NCBI RefSeq assembly: GCF_020283565.1
Contig: NC_060063.1
Span: 20,092,720 to 20,156,719, forward strand
Source of the DNA: Trifolium pratense
Lineage: Eukaryota; Streptophyta; Magnoliopsida; Fabales; Fabaceae
Length of the DNA stretch: 64,000 nucleotides
Direction of reading: 5' to 3'
Shown here: one piece after another, positions 22,101-36,500 of the stretch
Numbering within the stretch: position 1 is the first letter of the stretch
How the letters are laid out: each line of letters begins with the position of its first letter
Notes under the pieces: model-generated
Seen by the model: the letters and a program-made list of their open reading frames with translations, nothing else
The model's database searches: none
What the model was told of the DNA's origin: nothing
Program-made: the position numbers and the translations under genes

Positions 22101-25100
22101 CATATTTTATCATGTAAACAATAAAATAAATTAAAATTTCATATGTTTATTTTGTAACAAGTTGGAAATATTGTCATATTTTTTATATCGTGATAAACCG
22201 CACAAACCGAACCAACCTAACTGCATTGGTTTGGTTTGGTTTGGATGACTTTTTTAAAACCAATTGAACCAAAGCGAACGACATGCATTTTTATCTCGCG
22301 GTTAGGATGACTTTTATGCTCAAAACCGAACCAAACCGCACCGCTAGCAACCCTTCAACTGGTTAAGCTAGTTGGCTAAAGGTTTATGAGTTGGAGGTTC
22401 AGAGTTCAAATCCTGGCAGGGGAAAAAATTAACATAACATTATAATACTAATTACTAACAATTTGGTTATCATAAAAAAATAATAAAGGAGTTAGGATTC
22501 GTTGACACTAGGTGTCAAATTAAACTTTAATGCCAAATCTAAGATGTCCATTTTTTTTATGGTACATGCTAAAATGTCCATTTTATTTGATCTAAAGGTC
22601 GATAATTATTCATTAAAAAAATCACTTGAACTTCTCTTAATCTTGCTGCAACAAATATATTTGTTATATTAAAAAAATCTGAAATTCTTTTTATGTCAAC
22701 ATCATATCATATTTTATAAAAGAACTTTATTGCTATTGTAAATTGCCACACTTTTTATTATAATTAATCATAAGTAAAAATGTTTTGGCTTTAACAAATT
22801 GTTAGTTGATTCAGTGGTGATTTCAATTTATATATAGTTTGGTTGTTGGTTGTTTGGATTAGTGAACTCATAAGGTACAGTTGAAAGTTTCATATGACTT
22901 TAGCATTAGTTATATTTTGTCTATACCTAATAATGTTAATATTGGTATGATGAAACTTAACCTCTTCAATTATATTTTAATAAAGGAGTTAGGAGGGGTG
23001 GGATGAGTAGTTCAACTTAGGGGTGATCGTATTCGAACAAATCCAAAAGTAAAACCGCAAACCGAACCAATCCAAACCAAAACCGCAAAAAACCGCATTT
23101 AGTTTTAACCACACGGATCATTTTTCTTCTAAACCCTACAGTTTGGTTTGGTTGCGGTTTTCATTTAAGAAAACCGAACCAAACCGCAATACTTAACTTA
23201 ACTCTATCAACTATTAGCAATCAACCCAAATTGAGTCTATAAAATAGTAGGCTGTCAAAATATATCATTTCACGCACCCAGAACTATACTATTGGTATTA
23301 AAAATAAGTTATTATGTATATGCATATTTTATCATGTAAACAATAAAATAAATTAAAATTTCATATGTTTATTTTGTAACAAGTTGGAAATATTGTCATA
23401 TTTTTTATATCGTGATAAACCGCACAAACCGAACCAACCTAACTGCATTGGTTTGGTTTGGTTTGGATGACTTTTTTAAAACCAATTGAACCAAAGCGAA
23501 CGACATGCATTTTTATCTCGCGGTTAGGATGACTTTTATGCTCAAAACCGAACCAAACCGCACCGCTAGCAACCCTTCAACTGGTTAAGCTAGTTGGCTA
23601 AAGGTTTATGAGTTGGAGGTTCAGAGTTCAAATCCTGGCAGGGGAAAAAATTAACATAACATTATAATACTAATTACTAACAATTTGGTTATCATAAAAA
23701 AATAATAAAGGAGTTAGGATTCGTTGACACTAGGTGTCAAATTAAACTTTAATGCCAAATCTAAGATGTCCATTTTTTTTATGGTACATGCTAAAATGTC
23801 CATTTTATTTGATCTAAAGGTCGATAATTATTCATTAAAAAAATCACTTGAACTTCTCTTAATCTTGCTGCAACAAATATATTTGTTATATTAAAAAAAT
23901 CTGAAATTCTTTTTATGTCAACATCATATCATATTTTATAAAAGAACTTTATTGCTATTGTAAATTGCCACACTTTTTATTATAATTAATCATAAGTAAA
24001 AATGTTTTGGCTTTAACAAATTGTTAGTTGATTCAGTGGTGATTTCAATTTATATATAGTTTGGTTGTTGGTTGTTTGGATTAGTGAACTCATAAGGTAC
24101 AGTTGAAAGTTTCATATGACTTTAGCATTAGTTATATTTTGTCTATACCTAATAATGTTAATATTGGTATGATGAAACTTAACCTCTTCAATTATATTTT
24201 AATAAAGGAGTTAGGAGGGGTGGGATGAGTAGTTCAACTTAGGGGTGATCGTATTCGAACAAATCCAAAAGTAAAACCGCAAACCGAACCAATCCAAACC
24301 AAAACCGCAAAAAACCGCATTTAGTTTTAACCACACGGATCATTTTTCTTCTAAACCCTACAGTTTGGTTTGGTTGCGGTTTTCATTTAAGAAAACCGAA
24401 CCAAACCGCAATACTTAACTTAACTCTATCAACTATTAGCAATCAACCCAAATTGAGTCTATAAAATAGTAGGCTGTCAAAATATATCATTTCACGCACC
24501 CAGAACTATACTATTGGTATTAAAAATAAGTTATTATGTATATGCATATTTTATCATGTAAACAATAAAATAAATTAAAATTTCATATGTTTATTTTGTA
24601 ACAAGTTGGAAATATTGTCATATTTTTTATATCGTGATAAACCGCACAAACCGAACCAACCTAACTGCATTGGTTTGGTTTGGTTTGGATGACTTTTTTA
24701 AAACCAATTGAACCAAAGCGAACGACATGCATTTTTATCTCGCGGTTAGGATGACTTTTATGCTCAAAACCGAACCAAACCGCACCGCTAGCAACCCTTC
24801 AACTGGTTAAGCTAGTTGGCTAAAGGTTTATGAGTTGGAGGTTCAGAGTTCAAATCCTGGCAGGGGAAAAAATTAACATAACATTATAATACTAATTACT
24901 AACAATTTGGTTATCATAAAAAAATAATAAAGGAGTTAGGATTCGTTGACACTAGGTGTCAAATTAAACTTTAATGCCAAATCTAAGATGTCCATTTTTT
25001 TTATGGTACATGCTAAAATGTCCATTTTATTTGATCTAAAGGTCGATAATTATTCATTAAAAAAATCACTTGAACTTCTCTTAATCTTGCTGCAACAAAT

Positions 25101-28100
25101 ATATTTGTTATATTAAAAAAATCTGAAATTCTTTTTATGTCAACATCATATCATATTTTATAAAAGAACTTTATTGCTATTGTAAATTGCCACACTTTTT
25201 ATTATAATTAATCATAAGTAAAAATGTTTTGGCTTTAACAAATTGTTAGTTGATTCAGTGGTGATTTCAATTTATATATAGTTTGGTTGTTGGTTGTTTG
25301 GATTAGTGAACTCATAAGGTACTGTTGAAAGTTTCATATGACTTTAGCATTAGTTATATTTTGTCTATACCTAATAATGTTAATATTGGTATGATGAAAC
25401 TTAACCTCTTCAATTATATTTTAATAAAGGAGTTAGGAGGGGTGGGATGAGTAGTTCAACTTAGGGGTGATCGTATTCGAACAAATCCAAAAGTAAAACC
25501 GCAAACCGAACCAATCCAAACCAAAACCGCAAAAAACCGCATTTAGTTTTAACCACACGGATCATTTTTCTTCTAAACCCTACAGTTTGGTTTGGTTGCG
25601 GTTTTCATTTAAGAAAACCGAACCAAACCGCAATACTTAACTTAACTCTATCAACTATTAGCAATCAACCCAAATTGAGTCCATAAAATAGTAGGCTGTC
25701 AAAATATATCATTTCACGCACCCAGAACTATACTATTGGTATTAAAAATAAGTTATTATGTATATGCATATTTTATCATGTAAACAATAAAATAAATTAA
25801 AATTTCATATGTTTATTCTGTAACAAGTTGGAAATATTGTCATATTTTTTATATCGTGATAAACCGCACAAACCGAACCAACCTAACTGCATTGGTTTGG
25901 TTTGGTTTGGATGACTTTTTAAAAACCAATTGAACCAAAGCGAACGACATGCATTTTTATCTCGCGGTTAGGATGACTTTTATGCTCAAAACCGAACCAA
26001 ACCGCACCGCTAGCAACCCTTCAACTGGTTAAGCTAGTTGGCTAAAGGTTTTGGTGTTGGAGGTTCAGAGTTCAAATTCTGGCAGGGGAAAAAATTAACA
26101 TAACATTATAATACTAATTACTAACAATTTGGTTATCATAAAAAAATAATAAAGGAGTTAGGATTCGTTGACACTAGGTGTCAAATTAAACTTTAATGCC
26201 AAATCTAAGATGTCCATTTTTTTTATGGTACATGCTAAAATGTCCATTTTATTTGATCTAAAGGTCGATAATTATTCATTATAAAAATCACTTGAACTTC
26301 TCTTAATCTTGCTGCAACAAATATATTTGTTATATTAAAAAAATCTGAAATTCTTTTTATGTCAACATCATATCATATTTTATAAAAGAACTTTATTGCT
26401 ATTGTAAATTGCCACACTTTTTATTATAATTAATCATAAGTAAAAATGTTTTGGCTTTAACAAATTGTTAGTTGATTCAGTGGTGATTTCAATTTATATA
26501 TAGTTTGGTTGTTGGTTGTTTGGATTAGTGAACTCATAAGGTACTGTTGAAAGTTTCATATGACTTTAGCATTAGTTATATTTTGTCTATACCTAATAAT
26601 ATTAATATTGGTATGATGAAACTTAACCTCTTCAATTATATTTTAATAAAGGAGTTAGGAGGGGTGGGACGAGTAGTTCAACTTAGGGGTGATCGTATTC
26701 GAACAAATCCAAAAGTAAAACCGCAAACCGAACCAATCTAAACCAAAACCGCAAAAAACCGCATTTAGTTTTAACCACACGGATCATTTTTCTTCTAAAC
26801 CGTACAGTTTGGTTTGATTTGCGGTTTTCATTTAAGAAAACCGAACCAAACCGCAATACTTAACTTAACTCTATCAACTATTAGCAATCAACCCAAATTG
26901 AGTCCATAAAATAGTAGGCTGTCAAAATATATCATTTCACGCACCCAGAACTATACTATTGGTATTAAAAATAAGTTATTATGTATATCAATTTCTGTAT
27001 ATGCATATTTTATCATGTAAACAATAAAATAAATTAAAATTTCATATGTTTATTTTGTAACAAGTTGGAAATATTGTCATATTTTTTATATCGTGATAAA
27101 CCGCACAAACCGAACCAACCTAACTGCATTGGTTTGGTTTGGTTTGGATGACTTTTTAAAAACCAATTGAACCAAAGCGAACGACATGCATTTTTATCTC
27201 GCGGTTAGGATGACTTTTATGCTCAAAACCGAACCAAACCGCACCGCTAGCAACCCTTCAACTGGTTAAGCTAGTTGGCTAAAGGTTTTGGAGTTGGAGG
27301 TTCAGAGTTCAAATCCTGGCAGGGGAAAAAATTAACATAACATTATAATACTAATTACTAACAATTTGGTTATCATAAAAAAATAATAAAGGAGTTAGGA
27401 TTCGTTGACACTAGGTGTCAAATTAAACTTTAATGCCAAATCTAAGATGTCCATTTTTTTTATGGTACATGCTAAAATGTCCATTTTATTTGATCTAAAG
27501 GTCGATAATTATTCATTAAAAAAATCACTTGAACTTCTCTTAATCTTGCTGCAACAAATATATTTGTTATATTAAAAAAATCTGAAATTCTTTTTATGTC
27601 AACATCATATCATATTTTATAAAAGAACTTTATTGCTATTGTAAATTGCCACACTTTTTATTATAATTAATCATAAGTAAAAATGTTTTGGCTTTAACAA
27701 ATTGTTAGTTGATTCAGTGGTGATTTCAATTTATATATAGTTTGGTTGTTGGTTGTTTGGATTAGTGAACTCATAAGGTACTGTTGAAAGTTTCATATAA
27801 CTTTAGCATTAGTTATATTTTTTCTATACCTAATAATATTAATATTGGTATGATGAAACTTAACCTCTTCAATTATATTTTAATAAAGGAGTTAGGAGGG
27901 GTGGGATGAGTAGTTCAACTTAGGGGTGATCGTATTCGAACAAATCCAAAAGTAAAACCGCAAACCGAACCAATCTAAACCAAAACCGCAAAAAACCGCA
28001 TTTAGTTTTAACCACACGGATCATTTTTCTTCTAAACCGTACAGTTTGGTTTGATTTGCGGTTTTCATTTAAGAAAACCGAACCAAACCGCAATACTTAA

Positions 28101-31100
28101 CTTAACTCTATCAACTATTAGCAATCAACCCAAATTGAGTCCATAAAATAGTAGGCTGTCAAAATATATCATTTCACGCACCCAGAACTATACTATTGGT
28201 ATTAAAAATAAGTTATTATGTATATCAATTTCTGTATATGCATATTTTATCATGTAAACAATAAAATAAATTAAAATTTCATATGTTTATTTTGTAACAA
28301 GTTGGAAATATTGTCATATTTTTTATATCGTGATAAACCGCACAAACCGAACCAACCTAACTGCATTGGTTTGGTTTGGTTTGGATGACTTTTTAAAAAC
28401 CAATTGAACCAAAGCGAACGACATGCATTTTTATCTCGCGGTTAGGATGACTTTTATGCTCAAAACCGAACCAAACCGCACCGCTAGCAACCCTTCAACT
28501 GGTTAAGCTAGTTGGCTAAAGGTTTTGGAGTTGGAGGTTCAGAGTTCAAATCCTGGCAGGGGAAAAAATTAACATAACATTATAATACTAATTACTAACA
28601 ATTTGGTTATCATAAAAAAATAATAAAGGAGTTAGGATTCGTTGACACTAGGTGTCAAATTAAACTTTAATGCCAAATCTAAGATGTCCATTTTTTTTAT
28701 GGTACATGCTAAAATGTCCATTTTATTTGATCTAAAGGTCGATAATTATTCATTAAAAAAATCACTTGAACTTCTCTTAATCTTGCTGCAACAAATATAT
28801 TTGTTATATTAAAAAAATCTGAAATTCTTTTTATGTCAACATCATATCATATTTTATAAAAGAACTTTATTGCTATTGTAAATTGCCACACTTTTTATTA
28901 TAATTAATCATAAGTAAAAATGTTTTGGCTTTAACAAATTGTTAGTTGATTCAGTGGTGATTTCAATTTATATATAGTTTGGTTGTTGGTTGTTTGGATT
29001 AGTGAACTCATAAGGTACTGTTGAAAGTTTCATATAACTTTAGCATTAGTTATATTTTTTCTATACCTAATAATATTAATATTGGTATGATGAAACTTAA
29101 CCTCTTCAATTATATTTTAATAAAGGAGTTAGGAGGGGTGGGATGAGTAGTTCAACTTAGGGGTGATCGTATTCGAACAAATCCAAAAGTAAAACCGCAA
29201 ACCGAACCAATCTAAACCAAAACCGCAAAAAACCGCATTTAGTTTTAACCACACGGATCATTTTTCTTCTAAACCGTACAGTTTGGTTTGGTTTGCGGTT
29301 TTCATTTTAGAAAACCGAACCAAACCGCAATACTTAACTTAACTCTATCAACTATTAGCAACCAACCCAAATTGAGTCCATAAAATAGTAGGCTGTCAAA
29401 ATATATCATTTCACGCACCCAGAACTATACTATTGGTATTAAAAATAAGTTATTATGTATATCAATTTCTGTATATGCATATTTTATCATGTAAACAATA
29501 AAATAAATTAAAATTTCATATGTTTATTTTGTAACAAGTTGGAAATATTGTCATATTTTTTATATCGTGATAAACCGCACAAACCGAACCAACCTAACTG
29601 CATTGGTTTGGTTTGGTTTGGATGACTTTTTAAAAACCAATTGAACCAAAGCGAACGACATGCATTTTTATCTCGCGGTTAGGATGACTTTTATGCTCAA
29701 AACCGAACCAAACCGCACCGCTAGCAACCCTTCAACTGGTTAAGCTAGTTGGCTAAAGGTTTTGGAGTTGGAGGTTCAGAGTTCAAATCCTGGCAGGGGA
29801 AAAAATTAACATAACATTATAATACTAATTACTAACAATTTGGTTATCATAAAAAAATAATAAAGGAGTTAGGATTCGTTGACACTAGGTGTCAAATTAA
29901 ACTTTAATGCCAAATCTAAGATGTCCATTTTTTTTATGGTACATGCTAAAATGTCCATTTTATTTGATCTAAAGGTCGATAATTATTCATTAAAAAAATC
30001 ACTTGAACTTCTCTTAATCTTGCTGCAACAAATATATTTGTTATATTAAAAAAATCTGAAATTCTTTTTATGTCAACATCATATCATATTTTATAAAAGA
30101 ACTTTATTGCTATTGTAAATTGCCACACTTTTTATTATAATTAATCATAAGTAAAAATGTTTTGGCTTTAACAAATTGTTAGTTGATTCAGTGGTGATTT
30201 CAATTTATATATAGTTTGGTTGTTGGTTGTTTGGATTAGTGAACTCATAAGGTACTGTTGAAAGTTTCATATGACTTTAGCATTAGTTATATTTTGTCTA
30301 TACCTAATAATATTAATATTGGTATGATGAAACTTAACCTCTTCAATTATATTTTATTAAAGGAGTTAGGAGGGGTGGGACGAGTAGTTCAACTTAGGGG
30401 TGATCGTATTCGAACAAATCCAAAAGTAAAACCGCAAACCGAACCAATCTAAACCAAAACCGCAAAAAACCGCATTTAGTTTTAACCACACGGATCATTT
30501 TTCTTCTAAACCGTACAGTTTGGTTTGGTTTGCGGTTTTCATTTAAGAAAACCGAACCAAACCGGAATACTTAACTTAACTCTATCAACTATTAGCAATC
30601 AACCCAAATTGAGTCCATAAAATAGTAGGCTGTCAAAATATATCATTTCACGCACCCAGAACTATACTATTGGTATTAAAAATAAGTTATTATGTATATC
30701 AATTTCTGTATATGCATATTTTATCATGTAAACAATAAAATAAATTAAAATTTCATATGTTTATTTTGTAACAAGTTGGAAATATTGTCATATTTTTTAT
30801 ATCGTGATAAACCGCACAAACCGAACCAACCTAACTGCATTGGTTTGGTTTGGTTTGGATGACTTTTTAAAAACCAATTGAACCAAAGCGAACGACATGC
30901 ATTTTTATCTCGCGGTTAGGATGACTTTTATGCTCAAAACCGAACCAAACCGCACCGCTAGCAACCCTTCAACTGGTTAAGCTAGTTGGCTAAAGGTTTT
31001 GGAGTTGGAGGTTCAGAGTTCAAATCCTGGCAGGGGAAAAAATTAACATAACATTATAATACTAATTACTAACAATTTGGTTATCATAAAAAAATAATAA

Positions 31101-32829
31101 AGGAGTTAGGATTCGTTGACACTAGGTGTCAAATTAAACTTTAATGCCAAATCTAAGATGTCCATTTTTTTTATGGTACATGCTAAAATGTCCATTTTAT
31201 TTGATCTAAAGGTCGATAATTATTCATTAAAAAAATCACTTGAACTTCTCTTAATCTTGCTGCAACAAATATATTTGTTATATTAAAAAAATCTGAAATT
31301 CTTTTTATGTCAACATCATATCATATTTTATAAAAGAACTTTATTGCTATTGTAAATTGCCACACTTTTTATTATAATTAATCATAAGTAAAAATGTTTT
31401 GGCTTTAACAAATTGTTAGTTGATTCAGTGGTGATTTCAATTTATATATAGTTTGGTTGTTGGTTGTTTGGATTAGTGAACTCATAAGGTACTGTTGAAA
31501 GTTTCATATGACTTTAGCATTAGTTATATTTTGTCTATACCTAATAATATTAATATTGGTATGATGAAACTTAACCTCTTCAATTATATTTTAATAAAGG
31601 AGTTAGGAGGGGTGGGATGAGTAGTTCAACTTAGGGGTGATCGTATTCGAACAAATCCAAAAGTAAAACCGCAAACCGAACCAATCTAAACCAAAACCGC
31701 AAAAAACCGCATTTAGTTTTAACCACACGGATCATTTTTCTTCTAAACCGTACAGTTTGGTTTGGTTTGCGGTTTTCATTTTAGAAAACCGAACCAAACC
31801 GCAATACTTAACTTAACTCTATCAACTATTAGCAACCAACCCAAATTGAGTCCATAAAATAGTAGGCTGTCAAAATATATCATTTCACGCACCCAGAACT
31901 ATACTATTGGTATTAAAAATAAGTTATTATGTATATCAATTTCTGTATATGCATATTTTATCATGTAAACAATAAAATAAATTAAAATTTCATATGTTTA
32001 TTTTGTAACAAGTTGGAAATATTGTCATATTTTTTATATCTTGATAAACCGCACAAACCGAACCAACCTAACCGCATTGGTTTGGTTTGGTTTGGATGAC
32101 TTTTTAAAAACCAATTGAACCAAACCGAACGGCATGCATTTTTATCTCGCGGTTAGGATGACTTTTATGCTCAAAACCGAACCAAACCGCACCGCGAGCA
32201 CCCCTTCAACTGGTTAAGCTAGTTGGCTAAAGGTTTTGGAGTTGGAGGTTCAGAGTTCAAATCCTGGCAGGGGGAAAAAATTAACATAACATTATAATAC
32301 TAACTACTAACAATTTGGTTATCATAAAAAAATAATAAAGGAGTTAGGATTCGTTGACACTAGGTGTCAAATTAAACTTTAATGCCAAATCTAAGATGTC
32401 CATTTTTTTTATGGTACATGCTAAAATGTCCATTTTATTTGATCTAAAGGTCGATAATTATTCATTAAAAAAATCACTTGAACTTCTCTTAATCTTGCTG
32501 CAACAAATATATTTGTTATATTAAAAAAATCTGAAATTCTTTTTATGTCAACATCATATCATATTTTATAAAAGAACTTTATTGCTATTGTAAATTGCCA
32601 CACTTTTTATTATTATTAATCATAAGTAAAAATGTTTTGGCTTTAACAAATTGTTAGTTGATTCAGTGGTGATTTCAATTTATATATAGTTTGGTTGTTG
32701 GTTGTTTGGATTAGTGAACTCATAAGGTACTATTGAAAGTTTCATATGACTTTAGCATTAGTTATATTTTGTCTATACCTAATAATATTAATATTGGTAT
32801 GATGAAACTTAACCTCTTCAATTATATTT

Positions 32830-33587
32830 TAATAAAGGAGTTAGGAGGGGTGGGATGAGTAGTTCAACTTAGGGGTGATCGTATTCGAACAAATCCAAAA
32901 GTAAAACCGCAAACCGAACCAATCTAAACCAAAACCGCAAAAAACCGCATTTAGTTTTAACCACACGGATCATTTTTCTTCTAAACCGTACAGTTTGGTT
33001 TGGTTTGCGGTTTTCATTTTAGAAAACCGAACCAAACCGCAATACTTAACTTAACTCTATCAACTATTAGCAACCAACCCAAATTGAGTCCATAAAATAG
33101 TAGGCTGTCAAAATATATCATTTCACGCACCCAGAACTATACTATTGGTATTAAAAATAATTTATTATGTATATCAATTTCTGTATATGCATATTTTATC
33201 ATGTAAACAATAAAATAAATTAAAATTTCATATGTTTATTTTGTAACAAGTTGGAAATAATGTCATATTTTTTATATCTTGATAAACCGCACAAACCGAA
33301 CCAACCTAACCGCATTGGTTTGGTTTGGTTTGGATGACTTTTTAAAAACCAATTGAACCAAACCGAACGGCATGCATTTTTATCTCACGGTTAGGATGAC
33401 TTTTATGCTCAAAACCGAACCAAACCGCACCGCGAGCACCCCTTCAACTGGTTAAGCTAGTTGGCTAAAGGTTTTGGAGTTGGAGGTTCAGAGTTCAAAT
33501 CCTGGCAGAGGGAAAAAATTAACATAACATTATAATACTAACTACTAACAATTTGGTTATCATAAAAAAATAATAAAGGAGTTAGGA
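32830..33587 (+). mobile_element. SINE-like element with 17-bp target duplications (representative monomer), split by a hAT-like insertion
   Basis: TAATAAAGGAGTTAGGA occurs at both 32830-32846 and 33571-33587. After removing the hAT-like insertion and one copy of its duplication, about 144 bp remain between them. These begin GGGGTGGGATGAG, contain the pol III A box TAGTTCAACTGG and the B box GAGTTCAAATCC (33491-33502) about 39 bases apart, and end in CATAAAAAAA. Head, boxes, A-rich tail and long direct repeats are those of a tRNA-derived SINE. Every complete monomer carries this arrangement. I do not recognise the SINE family. Confidence 0.75.
32871..33442. mobile_element. hAT-like non-autonomous element inside the SINE A box (representative monomer, 572 bp)
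   Basis: The termini AGGGGTGATCG and CGAGCACCCC are inverted copies with one mismatch. The flanks TTCAACTT (32863-32870) and TTCAACTG (33443-33450) form a near-perfect 8-bp duplication, the hAT size. The interior is filled with AACCGAACCAAACCGC-type repeats and their complements, common in plant hAT-derived MITEs, and can fold back on itself. No transposase is present. In most monomers the right end has decayed to CTAGCAACCC. Assignment to hAT rests on termini and duplication length. Confidence 0.6.
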
Positions 33588-36500
33588 TTCGTTGACACTA
33601 GGTGTCAAATTAAACTTTAATGCCAAATCTAAGATGTCCATTTTTTTTATGGTACATGCTAAAATGTCCATTTTATTTGATCTAAAGGTCGATAATTATT
33701 CATTAAAAAAATCACTTGAACTTCTCTTATTCTTGCTGCAACAAATATATTTGTTATATTAAAAAAATCTGAAATTCTTCTTATGTCAACATCATATCAT
33801 ATTTTATAAAAGAACTTTATTGCTATTGTAAATTGCCACACTTTTTATTATAATTAATCATAAGTAAAAATGTTTTGGCTTTAACAAATTGTTAGTTGAT
33901 TCACTGGTGATTTCAATTTATATATAGCTTGGTTGGTTGTTGTTTGGATTAGTGAACTCATAAGGTACTGTTGAAAGTTTCATATGACTTTAGCATTAGT
34001 TATATTTTGTCTATACCTAATAATGTTAATATTGGTATGATGAAACTTAACCTCTTCAATTATATATTAATAAAGGAGTTAGGAGGGGTGGGATGAGTAG
34101 TTCAACTTAGGGGTGATCGTATTCGAACAAATCCAAAAGTAAAATCGCAAACCGAACCAAGCCAAACCAAAACCGCAAAAAACCGCATTTAGTTTTAACC
34201 ACACGGATCATTTTTCTTCTAAACCCTACAGTTTGGTTTGGTTGCGGTTTTCATTTAAGAAAACCGAACCAAACCGCAATACTTAACTTAACTCTATCAA
34301 CTATTAGCAATCAACCCAAATTGAGTCCATAAAATAGTAGGCTGTCAAAATATATCATTTCACGCACCCAGAACTATACTATTGGTATTAAAAATAAGTT
34401 ATTATGTATATCAATTTCTGTATATGCATATTTTATCATGTAAACAATAAAATAAATTAAAATTTCATATGTTTATTTTGTAACAAGTTGGAAATATTGT
34501 CATATTTTTTATATCGTGATAAACCGCACAAACCGAACCAACCTAACCGCATTGGTTTGGTTTGGATGACTTTTTAAAAACCAATTGAACCAAACCGAAC
34601 GGCATGCATTTTTATCTCGCGGTTAGGATGACTTTTATGCTCAAAACCGAACCAAACCGCACCGCGAGCACCCCTTCAACTGGTTAAGCTAGTTGGCTAA
34701 AGGTTTTGGAGTTGGAGGTTCAGAGTTCAAATCCTGGCAGGGGAAAAAATTAACATAACATTATAATACTAACTACTAACAATTTGGTTATCATAAAAAA
34801 ATAATAAAGGAGTTTGGATTCGTTGACACTAGGTGTCAAATTAAACTTTAATGCCAAATCTAAGATGTCCATTTTTTTTATGGTACATGCTAAAATGTCC
34901 ATTTTATTTGATCTAAAGGTCGATAATTATTCATTAAAAAAATCACTTGAACTTCTCTTATTCTTGCTGCAACAAATATATTTGTTATATTAAAAAAATC
35001 CGAAATTCTTTTTATGTCAACATCATATCATATATTTTATAAAAGAACTTTATTGCTATTGTAAATTGCCACACTTTTTATTATAATTAATCATAAGTAA
35101 AAATGTTTTGGCTTTAACAAATTGTTAGTTGATTCACTGGTGATTTCAATTTATATATAGCTTGGTTGTTGGTTGTTTGGATTAGTGAACTCATAAGGTA
35201 TTGTTGAAAGTTTCATATGACTTTAGCATTAGTTATATTTTGTCTATACCTAATAATGTTAATATTGGTATGATGAAACTTAACCTCTTCAATTATATAT
35301 TAATAAAGGAGTTAGGAGGGGTGGTATGAGTAGTTCAACTTAGGGGTGATCGTATCCGAACAAATCCAAAAGTAAAACCGCAAACCGAACCAATCCAAAC
35401 CAAAACCGCATTTAGTTTTAACCGCACGGATTATTTTTCTTCTAAACCGTACAGTTTGGTTTGGTTTGCGGTTTTCATTTCAGAAAACCGAACCAAACCA
35501 AACCGCAATACTTAACTTAACTCTATCAACTATTAGCAATCAACCCAATTTTAGTCCATAAAATAGTAGGCTGTCAAAATATATCATTTCACGCACCCAG
35601 AACTATACTATTGGTATTAAAAATAAGATATTACGTATATCAATTTCTGTATATGCATATTTTATCATGTAAACAATAAAATAAATTAAAATTTCATATG
35701 TTTATTTTGTCACAAGTTGGAAATATTGTCATATTTTTTATATCGTGATAAACCGCACAAACCTAACCGCATTGGTTTGGTTTGGTTTGGATGACTTTTT
35801 AAAAACCAATTGAACCAAACTGAACGGCATGCATTTTTATCTCGCGGTTAGGATGACTTTTATGCTCAAAATCGAACCAAACCGCACCGCGAGCAACCCT
35901 TCAACTGGTTAAGCTAGTTGGCTAAAGGTTTTGGAGTTGGAGGTTCAGAGTTCAAATCCTGGCAGAGGGAAAAAATTAACATAACATTATAATACTAACT
36001 ACTAACAATTTGGTTATCATAAAAAAATAATAAAGGAGTTAGGATTCGTTGACACTAGGTGTCAAATTAAACTTTAATGCCAAATCTAAGATGTCCATTT
36101 TTTTTATGGTACATGCTAAAATGTCCATTTTATTTGATCTAAAGGTCGATAATTATTCATTAAAAAAATCACTTGAACTTCTCTTATTCTTGCTGCAACA
36201 AATAAATTTGTTATATTAAAAAAATCTGAAATTCTTCTTATGTCAACATCATATCATATTTTATAAAAGAACTTTATTGCTATTGTAAATTGCCACACTT
36301 TTTATTATAATTAATCATAAGTAAAAATGTTTTGGCTTTAACAAATTGTTAGTTGATTCACTGGTGATTTCAATTTATATATAGCTTGGTTGTTGGTTGT
36401 TTGGATTAGTGAACTCATAAGGTACTGTTGAAAGTTTCATATGACTTTAGCATTAGTTATATTTTGTCTATACCTAATAATGTTAATATTGGTATGATGA

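Noticed and set aside
26547..30452. Two similar 64-codon ORFs in the tandem array
   Set aside because: They exist only in two monomers where GATGAG became GACGAG; all other monomers have a stop, so there is no conserved protein.
33460..33502. A functional tRNA gene in each monomer
   Set aside because: The A and B boxes are tRNA-like, but the A box is split by the hAT-like insertion and no cloverleaf can be closed.
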